Assembly (NCBI GenBank): GCA_934373295.1
Contig: CAKROK010000043.1
Span: forward strand, 1-17,806
Length of the DNA stretch: 17,806 nt
Source of the DNA: an uncultured Christensenellaceae bacterium
GTDB lineage: Bacteria; Bacillota; Clostridia; Christensenellales; Christensenellaceae
Direction of reading: 5' to 3'
Every line of letters starts with the position of its first letter. The stretch's first letter is position 1. Under the pieces are notes generated by a model. That model was not told where the DNA came from. It was given only the letters and a program-made list of their open reading frames with translations, and ran no database searches. A program made the translations under genes and the position numbers. Positions 1-6,318 of this stretch are shown one piece after another.

Positions 1-5
1 ATTTC

Positions 6-560
6 ATGTCCACCATCTACTTTATATTCGGTTTGTGCCAGGCGATAACGGGATATGCGGCGTATGTCTTTTATACGCAGGAGCAGTTTAAGGTCGATTT
101 GTCGCAATATGAGAATATCGGAAAGGACGAAAAACGCCTTGTAGTGTACTTTTCACGCATGGGATACGTCAAAAAAACCGCGTTTGAGGAGGCGAATCGA
201 ACGGGCGCCTGCGTCTATGAAATTAAATCGACAGAGAGGACGGAGGGCACGCTGGGGTTCTGGTGGTGCGGAAGATATGGCATGCATCGCTGGAAAATGC
301 CTATAGAACCAATAAAAATCGACCTCTCGAAATACGACTATGTGACGATCTGCTCGCCGATATGGGTATTTGCGCTTGCCGCGCCTGTCCGTGCATTCTG
401 CGAACAGGCCGCGGGGAAAATCAAAGAGGTCGACTATATTTTAGTCCACCACACGCGCGGCAAATATGAAAACGCCGCGAAAGAGATGGACGAATTATTG
501 GGATTAAAGCACAACGATTTTAAGAGCTATTGCTGTAAAATGGGCAAATTCAGCTCATGA
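6..560 (+). CDS. Flavodoxin-like protein with N-terminal membrane segment (5' end uncertain)
   Basis: Probable FMN-binding flavodoxin-fold protein. The first beta strand and phosphate loop are at about residues 44-58 (LVVYFSRMGYVKKTA), a variant of the usual VVYFSxTGNT loop. A second flavodoxin-type block is at about 114-131 (TICSPIWVFALAAPVRAF), which resembles the region that packs on the flavin. Unlike ordinary flavodoxins, which begin at the first strand, about 43 residues precede it. Residues 3-23 are hydrophobic and could anchor the protein in the membrane. The frame is open to the window's left edge, so the true start may lie upstream; no ribosome binding site can be judged. The 3' end overlaps the convergent patatin-like gene by 11 bases. 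The redox partner is unknown. The fold call is fairly safe; FMN use is inferred, because the loop lacks the usual TGNT residues. Confidence 0.72.
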   Translation: MSTIYFIFGLCQAITGYAAYVFYTQEQFKVDLSQYENIGKDEKRLVVYFSRMGYVKKTAFEEANRTGACVYEIKSTERTEGTLGFWWCGRYGMHRWKMPIEPIKIDLSKYDYVTICSPIWVFALAAPVRAFCEQAAGKIKEVDYILVHHTRGKYENAAKEMDELLGLKHNDFKSYCCKMGKFSS

Positions 561-1485
561 GTTTATTCGGTTTTTGCTTTAAAAAGTCCGCAAGGATGGG
601 GGCGAGTACGACCATCGCGTCGCGATAGCCGAGCTGCATCTTCGTCTCTATCGCGCGGCGCGTAAAGTTGACCGTGCCCGAGAACTTCACCGCCTCTATG
701 GATTCGCTGGGGATTATGTTTATCATCGCGCCGGAATAGCGCTCGGGCGTGACGAGCTTGGGCGTGTCGGAGAGATAAACGACTATCACCGCGTCGAGGT
801 CATAGTACGCCATAGGCTCGACGGGCGTGTTTATTGAGTTTTGTGCGTTTAATTCGGGGTCGTTTATGCCGCCGTCCGAAAATGCCTCGCCGCGGATCAT
901 TACTGGCGGATAGACATGCGGTATCGCGCTCGACGCGAGAACGGCGTCTATCATCATCTCATCCGAGAGGTTTTTTAAGTTGAAGAACTTGGGGAGCTGC
1001 TTGTTGCGGTTATATGCGCATACGAAGTAATCGCGCTTTGACGCGCGCAGCTGTTCTATATTTACGTTATTTTCCAGAAGTGTCCTCACGTTCTCCTGCG
1101 TGACGGGCTTAATCTCGATATCCGAAAGCTCGTCCTTTATGCTGCTCTTTATATCCGAAATGTTCATGGACTTGCGGTTCTCGGCGATGTATTTGAGCTT
1201 ATCCACGACTGCATCCGTTCCGTTTATCTCGGGCGTGCCCATTACCTGACGAAAGTTTACGTCGTTCCAAAGGTCTGTGAGTACGGAGATGTCGTCGCGG
1301 CTGAGCATTATCGTATTCAGCGCACCGATGGATGTACCGCTGATGACCTTTACCTTGTCGAAAAAATCCAACTCATCCATAGCGCGTAAAACGCCCGCCT
1401 CATATGCGCCCTTTGCGCCGCCGCCCGACAATACCAGGCCAAAGCGCAGCTCATTCCATTTTTTTATAGCATTTATATCTAACAT
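550..1485 (-). CDS. Patatin-like phospholipase family protein
   Basis: A 311-residue patatin-family serine hydrolase (lipid acyl hydrolase fold, Ser-Asp dyad). The oxyanion loop GGGAKGAYEAG is at residues 21-31. The nucleophile elbow GTSIG is at 50-54 with Ser52, and the catalytic Asp204 sits in SDGG (203-206). All elements are intact and in canonical order, so the enzyme is probably active on an acyl ester. No signal peptide or membrane segment is evident, so a cytoplasmic or peripheral location is likely. The ATG at 1485 is preceded by AAAGGAG at about nine bases, and a TATAAT box lies just upstream. The gene faces the flavodoxin-like gene and overlaps its end by 11 bases; the deacetylase gene diverges from its promoter region. 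The substrate cannot be read from the sequence. Confidence 0.92.
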   Translation of the reverse strand: MLDINAIKKWNELRFGLVLSGGGAKGAYEAGVLRAMDELDFFDKVKVISGTSIGALNTIMLSRDDISVLTDLWNDVNFRQVMGTPEINGTDAVVDKLKYIAENRKSMNISDIKSSIKDELSDIEIKPVTQENVRTLLENNVNIEQLRASKRDYFVCAYNRNKQLPKFFNLKNLSDEMMIDAVLASSAIPHVYPPVMIRGEAFSDGGINDPELNAQNSINTPVEPMAYYDLDAVIVVYLSDTPKLVTPERYSGAMINIIPSESIEAVKFSGTVNFTRRAIETKMQLGYRDAMVVLAPILADFLKQKPNKLMS

Positions 1486-1507
1486 TATAAGAATCTCCTT
1501 TTATAGG

Positions 1508-1537
1508 ATTATATCATTTTTCGGACAGGGCGTGCAA
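1508..1537 (-). promoter_or_regulatory. Sigma-A-like promoter for the patatin-like gene
   Basis: On the minus strand TTGCAC (1532-1537) is followed after 18 bases by a perfect TATAAT (1508-1513), then by the AAAGGAG ribosome binding site and the ATG at 1485. The -35 box is weak (TTG only). The -10 box and its position support the call. Confidence 0.5.
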
Positions 1538-1594
1538 TTAAAAAAGATTATAAAACTCGCAACAGCGCACTATACATATTCATGAGGTGATTTT

Positions 1595-2434
1595 ATGAAG
1601 AAAAAGGGCGTGTTTTACCTTTGCACAGTGCTGATGCTCGCGATAAGCGCATTTGTCATAATGACAGTAGGGGCGGAACAGACGATAAAACTTCCTATAA
1701 TAATGTATCACAGCGTCGTAAAGGACGAGGCGCGGCGCAGCGACTATGTGGTGAGCCTGCGGCAGTTTAAGGAGGATATGGATGCGATAGACGGTGCGGG
1801 GTATGAGACGGTGAATATTTCGGACTTGATTTCGTATGTCGGCGGCGGGGAGCTGCCGGAAAAGCCAATTATGATAACATTTGACGACGGTTTTTTAAAT
1901 AATGTCGACTTATGCGGCCCTGTTTTGCAGGAACATAACATGAAAGCCGTGTTGTCTGTAGTGGGCGTTTATACCGAATGTGAGGAAAAATGCGATTGGA
2001 AGCGTTCGGATAACTACAGCTATTTAACGTGGGAGGAAATTTCCCGGGTGCAGAAGGAGGGTGTCTTTGAAATACAAAATCATTCGTATAATATGCACGG
2101 CGGAAACGGCAGACAGGGCGCGAAGAAGGTCAGCGGGGAGGACGCGCAGACGTTTAAAATGAAGGTCGGTGAGGACGTATGCCATATGCAGGAGCTGCTC
2201 GAACAAAAATCGGGCATAAACGCGAGTTGCTTTACCTATCCCTTTGGGTATTTTGACAGCGACACAAAGGAGGTCATTCGTCAAAGCGGCTTTTCCGCGA
2301 GCCTGATATGCTATGAAAAGATAAACGAGCTGACGCGCGAAGCGGACTGCCTATACGGTTTAGGTAGGTTTAACAGGTCGGGGCGCGTTGAAACAGCCGG
2401 CTTTTTTGAAAAGTGTGGTATCGACTTATCTTGA
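1595..2434 (+). CDS. Polysaccharide deacetylase (NodB homology domain), exported or membrane-anchored
   Basis: A carbohydrate esterase family 4-type deacetylase, predicted to remove N- or O-acetyl groups from a cell-envelope or extracellular glycan. Residues 4-26 form a positively started hydrophobic segment (signal peptide or anchor), so the enzyme acts outside the membrane. Motif 1 TFDDG is at 95-99 (Asp97 as base, Asp98 for metal). Motif 2 is HSYNMH at 163-168, with one residue more between the two His than the HxxxH of many peptidoglycan deacetylases; this spacing resembles the PgaB/IcaB type. Motif 3 YPFG is at 215-218. The metal-binding triad is therefore complete. Start: GAGGTGA stands four bases before the ATG. 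The 3' end overlaps the convergent zinc-ribbon gene by nine bases. Peptidoglycan, a poly-GlcNAc-like polymer or another glycan could be the substrate. Confidence 0.9.
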   Translation: MKKKGVFYLCTVLMLAISAFVIMTVGAEQTIKLPIIMYHSVVKDEARRSDYVVSLRQFKEDMDAIDGAGYETVNISDLISYVGGGELPEKPIMITFDDGFLNNVDLCGPVLQEHNMKAVLSVVGVYTECEEKCDWKRSDNYSYLTWEEISRVQKEGVFEIQNHSYNMHGGNGRQGAKKVSGEDAQTFKMKVGEDVCHMQELLEQKSGINASCFTYPFGYFDSDTKEVIRQSGFSASLICYEKINELTREADCLYGLGRFNRSGRVETAGFFEKCGIDLS

Positions 2435-2632
2435 AATCAAAGCCGATGCGAGGAAGTATAATCCCATGATGAACAGTATGAAAATGAAGGTGTAAATGAT
2501 AACGCTGACTATCTTATTTCCGCCGGAAGCTGCATTTTTTGGCTCGTTGATATTGACGAGAGGGGTTGAGCAGTATCTGCACACTGTAGAGTCGTCAATG
2601 TAAATTGTCTTGCATTTAGGGCATCTTTTCAT
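2426..2632 (-). CDS. Small zinc-ribbon membrane protein
   Basis: A 68-residue protein with an N-terminal CPKC...CRYC zinc ribbon (Cys at about 4, 7, 20 and 23), a short polar linker and one C-terminal transmembrane helix (about residues 42-64). This is a common small zinc-ribbon-plus-TM architecture in Bacillota; no function is established from sequence. An in-frame ATG twelve codons upstream (2668) is rejected as the start because the intervening DNA holds a TATAAT box (2657-2662) and an AAGGAT ribosome binding site that serves the ATG at 2632. The 3' end overlaps the deacetylase gene by nine bases, so the two transcripts converge and could be mutually antisense. Confidence 0.75.
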   Translation of the reverse strand: MKRCPKCKTIYIDDSTVCRYCSTPLVNINEPKNAASGGNKIVSVIIYTFIFILFIMGLYFLASALISR

Positions 2633-2656
2633 GTTTTTAAAAATCCTTTTTTCTGA

Positions 2657-2665
2657 ATTATACCA
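2657..2665 (-). promoter_or_regulatory. Extended -10 promoter element of the zinc-ribbon gene
   Basis: The minus strand reads TGGTATAAT, a perfect TATAAT with the TGn extension. No convincing -35 box lies 16-18 bases upstream, which an extended -10 promoter can tolerate. The expected start of transcription lies just before the ribosome binding site of the gene at 2632. Confidence 0.5.
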
Positions 2666-2756
2666 CAAAAAACGCTCAAGGAATAATTTTTACAAAAAAT
2701 TGATTTCAATATGAGTAAATTTGTTGTAGAATATAAGTAAGAGGGCGGTGAGGCAT

Positions 2757-2984
2757 ATGGATTATATAAAAACGACCCTTGAGCGGGCGATATCCGAAGA
2801 TAAGAGAGTGAGGATGATTTATCAATCCGGCGACGCGATGAGCGAGCGAACTATTAAGCCCTATGAGATCACTCAAGACAGTGTGATAGGATACTGCTAC
2901 TTACGCCGCGCTAAACGCAGCTTTAAACTAAACGGTATACTCTCGGTACAGCTAATCGGCGAAAGGAATAAAAGAGATGGATGA
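2757..2984 (+). CDS. Single-domain WYL-family protein
   Basis: A 75-residue protein that is essentially one WYL domain. It shows the helix (ERAISEDKRVRMIYQ), then RTIKPYEI, the core strand block IGYCYLRRAKRSFKLNGI, and a final strand SVQLI. The conserved Arg-x-x-x-Pro and the Y-C-x-L-R...R-x-F-K-L pattern of the family are present. WYL domains bind nucleic acid or small ligands and are usually fused to an HTH. Here there is no HTH, so it may act as a free ligand-sensing or protein-binding module. An in-frame GTG exists at 2748. The ATG at 2757 is preferred because the conserved domain starts directly after it and GAGGG stands eleven bases before. The stop overlaps the next gene's start by eight bases, implying co-translation with the small protein and the PP2C phosphatase. 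Confidence 0.72.
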   Translation: MDYIKTTLERAISEDKRVRMIYQSGDAMSERTIKPYEITQDSVIGYCYLRRAKRSFKLNGILSVQLIGERNKRDG

Positions 2985-3198
2985 TCAACAAAAAAATGAG
3001 TTGATTTCGCAAATGGATCAAAACAACAAGAAGCTCGAGCAGGAGCGCGAGGTTCTTAACCAAATGGCCAGAGACTGCATTAATGCGGGGAAGAAGCTAT
3101 CCGACGAGCCTATGATCTTCAGACAGAAGAGGATCGTCGACGAGCTTGTGATAAATGAGGAGAAGCTACAGCAGCTTTTTGATGAAATTGAAGAATGA
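2977..3198 (+). CDS. Small helical (coiled-coil) protein, possibly Spo0E-like
   Basis: A 73-residue, highly charged, all-helical protein without Cys pairs or a membrane segment. Residues 1-35 have coiled-coil character. A short break (LSDEP, about 41-45) leads to a second helix, RQKRIVDELVINEEKLQQLFDEIEE. The helix-LSDxx-helix hairpin recalls Spo0E-like aspartyl-phosphate phosphatases, but the diagnostic SQELD-type motif is not clearly present, so this is only a resemblance. The ATG at 2977 has GAAAGGA nine bases upstream and overlaps the WYL gene's stop. Its own 3' end overlaps the start of the phosphatase gene by 17 bases. The tight packing between a WYL protein and a PP2C phosphatase suggests an accessory or partner role in the same signalling unit. 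I do not recognise a named family with confidence. Confidence 0.65.
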   Translation: MDDQQKNELISQMDQNNKKLEQEREVLNQMARDCINAGKKLSDEPMIFRQKRIVDELVINEEKLQQLFDEIEE

Positions 3199-4153
3199 TA
3201 TTTCAAGCTATATCGCATTTGAAAATCTACCGCTGCCCATATGCGTCCGCTCTATAGGCGAGGATGCTTATTTTAATGAGGCCTTTAAAAGGGCGGGAAT
3301 ACCCGAGAATTTTGCATCGGGCAAGCGTATCACGGCTAACGGAAGAACATATAGCATAACGAAGACCTCCGCGCAGGATGCGGCGGAGCTTTTCGTGTTC
3401 AACGATATAACCTCGATCGCGGCGATAGAGCACGAAAATACGAAATACAGGAGGGAGCTCGACCTCGCCAAAAATATACAGTCCTCTCTTATGAAAAACA
3501 GTCTGCCGGATGTGGAGGGTTACAACTTTAAGCTGGCGTATTACCCCTCTGCGGAGGTCGGCGGCGATTTATTTGACGCGCTCAAATTACCGGACGGACG
3601 CATATTGATGTATGTCGCGGACGTGAGCGGACACGGCATCGCCGCGGCGATGATGACGGTGTTTTTTAAACAGGAGATAAGCATTTTCTGTAAGAAAAAC
3701 AGGTTTTCATTCAAGGGCCTCGTCGAGTTTTTAAACGACCGCCTTGCCGGATTAAACTGCGATTCACGGGTCTATTTGACGCTGTTTTTGGCTATAATAA
3801 ATACGCAAACAGGCGAGCTTAAATACTATAACGCGGGGCATAGCGCGATACCGCTTTTATACCGCGCAACGGGGCAGGTCGAGGAGCTATATTGCCCGGG
3901 CGTTCCCGTATGCAACTGGGAAATAGGCAGCTCACACAAGGTGAACGTGACGCAGATGAACAGCGGCGAGCGCCTCATAATATACACCGACGGCGTTTTC
4001 CCGCCAAGAGATTACGTCAATGCATATGAGAGCTTTAAGGAGCGGTTCGGCGTACAGGATTTTTCTTCGGAAGAATTTTTTAAGCAGATCACCGCGCAGA
4101 TAGACGGTGAAACGGACGACGACGTGCTGCTCATGATAGCGAGCAGGCTTTAG
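3182..4153 (+). CDS. PAS-like/PP2C serine phosphatase (RsbU/SpoIIE type)
   Basis: A soluble 323-residue regulator. Residues 1-85 look PAS-like (FENLPLPICVRSIGEDAYFNEAF...). A signalling helix follows (about 84-107), with RELDLAKNIQSSL typical of RsbU-type linkers, and then a PPM/PP2C SpoIIE domain. Metal-binding landmarks are GGDLFD (127-132), ADVSGHGIAAA (146-156), YYNAGH (215-220), IIYTDGV (266-272) and DDDVLL near residue 311, so the catalytic site appears complete. Such enzymes dephosphorylate anti-anti-sigma (STAS) proteins in partner-switching pathways; no STAS protein or kinase lies in the window. Start choice is uncertain: ATG 3182 overlaps the preceding gene by 17 bases and has a distant GAGGAGA; an in-frame ATG at 3155 would add nine residues. 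It is probably translated by coupling with the upstream gene. Confidence 0.9.
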   Translation: MKLKNDISSYIAFENLPLPICVRSIGEDAYFNEAFKRAGIPENFASGKRITANGRTYSITKTSAQDAAELFVFNDITSIAAIEHENTKYRRELDLAKNIQSSLMKNSLPDVEGYNFKLAYYPSAEVGGDLFDALKLPDGRILMYVADVSGHGIAAAMMTVFFKQEISIFCKKNRFSFKGLVEFLNDRLAGLNCDSRVYLTLFLAIINTQTGELKYYNAGHSAIPLLYRATGQVEELYCPGVPVCNWEIGSSHKVNVTQMNSGERLIIYTDGVFPPRDYVNAYESFKERFGVQDFSSEEFFKQITAQIDGETDDDVLLMIASRL

Positions 4154-4158
4154 CGGGA

Positions 4159-4187
4159 TTGCATTTATGCACTCGGTGATGTATAAT
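4159..4187 (+). promoter_or_regulatory. Sigma-A-like promoter of the cdaA-cdaR unit
   Basis: TTGCAT (4159-4164) is separated by 17 bases from a perfect TATAAT (4182-4187), with the cdaA ribosome binding site about 20 bases further on. The -35 box matches only TTG, but spacing and position are right. Confidence 0.6.
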
Positions 4188-4220
4188 TAATTATAGAAAA
4201 CAAAGCAGGAAGAAGAAACT

Positions 4221-5045
4221 TTGGATAACCTAATATATGCCATCAAAAACAGCATATTACAATTTCAATTCGTTGATGCCATCGATATTCTTTTGGTGGC
4301 TGTTTTAATATACTATTTGCTCAAGATAACGGTAAAGACGAGGGCGATACAGGTCATAAAGGGCCTCGTTGTGCTTATAGTAGCGGCGCAGATATGCGAA
4401 TTCGTCGGCTTTACCACGATAACTTGGCTTTTACAGTCCATCGTCGGCGCTGGCGCAGTATTGCTCGTTATAATTTTCCAGCCGGAGATTCGCCGTGCGC
4501 TTGAAAAGATAGGCACGGGCAAGATTTTTGACATGAATTTCTCTGCACCGCACACGGATTATGAGGACGTCATAACGGAGATAGAGCGGGCTATACTAAA
4601 CATGTCCATAAGGAAGATAGGCGCACTCATCGTCTTTGAAAAAAAGACGGGCATGAGGGAGGTCATAGAGAGCGGCACGACGCTGGACGCGCGCATATCC
4701 TCCGAGATGATCGAAAACGTATTCTTCCCGAATTCACCGCTCCATGACGGCGCGATGATTATAAAAGAGGATAAGATTAAGGCGGCGGGGTGCTTTTTAC
4801 CATTAAGCGACAACAAGACGATATCCTCCGAGCTGGGTACGCGCCACCGCGCGGCGCTGGGCATATCGGAAATTTCGGACGCCGTCGTGCTCATCGTTTC
4901 AGAGGAGACGGGCGTCATAAGCAAGGCATATGAGGGAACTATAACGAGATATATCGACAGAAAGGCGCTGAGAAAGGCGCTTGAGGATATCTACAGTGCT
5001 TCAAACGGAAGGCAGTCCATCCGAGAGAGGATAAAGAAGAGATGA
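4221..5045 (+). CDS. cdaA: Diadenylate cyclase CdaA (c-di-AMP synthase)
   Basis: A membrane-bound diadenylate cyclase that condenses two ATP into c-di-AMP, the second messenger for potassium, osmotic and cell-wall homeostasis. Three N-terminal membrane helices (about 20-36, 44-60, 66-88) are followed by the conserved FQPEIRRALEKIG segment and the DAC domain. Both active-site motifs are intact: DGA at 176-178 (PLHDGAMII) and RHR at 208-210 (GTRHRAALGISE). At 274 residues the length is normal. Translation starts at TTG 4221, preceded ten bases upstream by AGGA; the N-terminus matches the family with this start. The stop overlaps the cdaR start in ATGA, the classic cdaA-cdaR coupling. The unusual point is what comes after cdaR: an FAD protein and a ferredoxin, not glmM. 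Confidence 0.97.
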   Translation: MDNLIYAIKNSILQFQFVDAIDILLVAVLIYYLLKITVKTRAIQVIKGLVVLIVAAQICEFVGFTTITWLLQSIVGAGAVLLVIIFQPEIRRALEKIGTGKIFDMNFSAPHTDYEDVITEIERAILNMSIRKIGALIVFEKKTGMREVIESGTTLDARISSEMIENVFFPNSPLHDGAMIIKEDKIKAAGCFLPLSDNKTISSELGTRHRAALGISEISDAVVLIVSEETGVISKAYEGTITRYIDRKALRKALEDIYSASNGRQSIRERIKKR

Positions 5046-6313
5046 AGAACTTTTTTAAGACTGCGGGGGAAATCATAAAGGAGTTTGCAACGCGAAATTG
5101 GGGTATGAAGCTGATATCCGTTTTACTCGCGTTTTTGGTTTGGTGCAGCGTGGTCGCGGGGACAAATCCCCAGAGGATAAAGACTGTGTCGGATGTTCCA
5201 CTGCGCGTAGAAGGTACGAAGGAGCTTGAGGCGAAGGGCTTTTGTGTGGATACGCTGCTTTCGCAGATACCCGATACGGTGAGCGTGAGCGTGAAGGCGG
5301 GTGTGGATTATCACAGGCTGGTGACGAACTCGACAGTTACTGCGACGGTCAACCTATCCTCCATCGACGAGAAGGGGGAGATAAGCATGAATGTCGAATG
5401 TGCAAGCTCGGTGACGAACAGCAGCATTTCGGCGGTTTCGCCCTCTCAAATAACGCTTACTATAGATAAGCTCGCGACAAAGTCCGTTCCCGTTTCGGCA
5501 AAGCTGACGGAAGCACCGAGGGGTGACTATTATGTATCAAATGTGGGCATGAAGAATGAAGTGATCACCATTTCCGGACCGGAGAGCAGGATATCACAGG
5601 TCGCGGAGGCGGTGGCGTATATTGATGCGTCCTCCTTCACGCAGTCAAAGAGCATATCCGTCCCCGTGACGTTCCTGGATGCGGACGGTGACGAGCTTAA
5701 TAACATCGAGCTAAACAACAACGACGGCTATGCGATTGCGGATGTCGAGGTATTGCCTGTAAAAGAAATAACAATAAATTCATCTGTTATAGAAAACGCG
5801 ATATTCAATGTCGCAAAGGGATATGAGGTATACGGAGCGGTCTCCACACCCTCAAAGGTGAGAATAGCGGGCGATAAGGCGAAGCTGGATGAAATTGAGG
5901 AGCTTTCACTTGAGCTAATCGACGCGCAGGAGGCCAACAAGAGCGTCGTTTTAGACGCTACTTTAAAGGCGATAGACGATATAGTATTCGTGGACGGAAA
6001 CAAGCTGAGCGTGTATGTCCAAATACGCGAACAGCAGGAGACAATTACGCTTAGAAATCTGCATATTGATATAAAGAACGTTCCCGAGGGCAAAAAGGCG
6101 AGCATTGAGGGTGATGTGCGCTGTACGATAACCATCACGGGCGGAAGATCGGCGGTCGCCGCGCTTTCGCGGGATGATATCAAGCCGTATGTCGACCTAT
6201 ACGGGCAGACCGGCTCGAGGATACTCGCTTCCGTGAAGCTTGACGACCTTTTGGGCATAGACGACGATGACATCAGCTTGTCGGTGGGGCAGGTTTATGT
6301 CGTACTTGTTTAA
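5042..6313 (+). CDS. cdaR: CdaR, YbbR-domain partner of CdaA
   Basis: A 423-residue single-pass membrane protein. One helix at about 22-40 is followed by an extracytoplasmic chain of beta-rich YbbR repeats, seen as recurring TVSVSVKAGVD-, ITLTIDKLATKSVPV- and VRIAGDKAKLDEI-like blocks; I judge about four repeats. CdaR binds CdaA and modulates its cyclase activity from the outer membrane face. The length is within the family range. Its ATG overlaps the cdaA stop by four bases (ATGA), so the two are co-translated. Downstream, the FAD gene begins only five bases after the stop. The family call is strong; the exact repeat number is an estimate. Confidence 0.93.
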   Translation: MKNFFKTAGEIIKEFATRNWGMKLISVLLAFLVWCSVVAGTNPQRIKTVSDVPLRVEGTKELEAKGFCVDTLLSQIPDTVSVSVKAGVDYHRLVTNSTVTATVNLSSIDEKGEISMNVECASSVTNSSISAVSPSQITLTIDKLATKSVPVSAKLTEAPRGDYYVSNVGMKNEVITISGPESRISQVAEAVAYIDASSFTQSKSISVPVTFLDADGDELNNIELNNNDGYAIADVEVLPVKEITINSSVIENAIFNVAKGYEVYGAVSTPSKVRIAGDKAKLDEIEELSLELIDAQEANKSVVLDATLKAIDDIVFVDGNKLSVYVQIREQQETITLRNLHIDIKNVPEGKKASIEGDVRCTITITGGRSAVAALSRDDIKPYVDLYGQTGSRILASVKLDDLLGIDDDDISLSVGQVYVVLV

Positions 6314-6318
6314 TATAA

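Noticed and set aside
2633..2668. Upstream start for the zinc-ribbon protein
   Set aside because: It would place the TATAAT box and the ribosome site inside the coding sequence; the zinc ribbon starts naturally at 2632.
3155..3181. Upstream ATG for the PP2C gene
   Set aside because: It adds nine Ser/Arg-rich residues without family similarity and has no better ribosome site; kept as a possible alternative only.
5728..6273. Minus-strand ORF (181 codons) inside cdaR
   Set aside because: Ser-rich antisense reading of the YbbR repeats; no domain or start signal.
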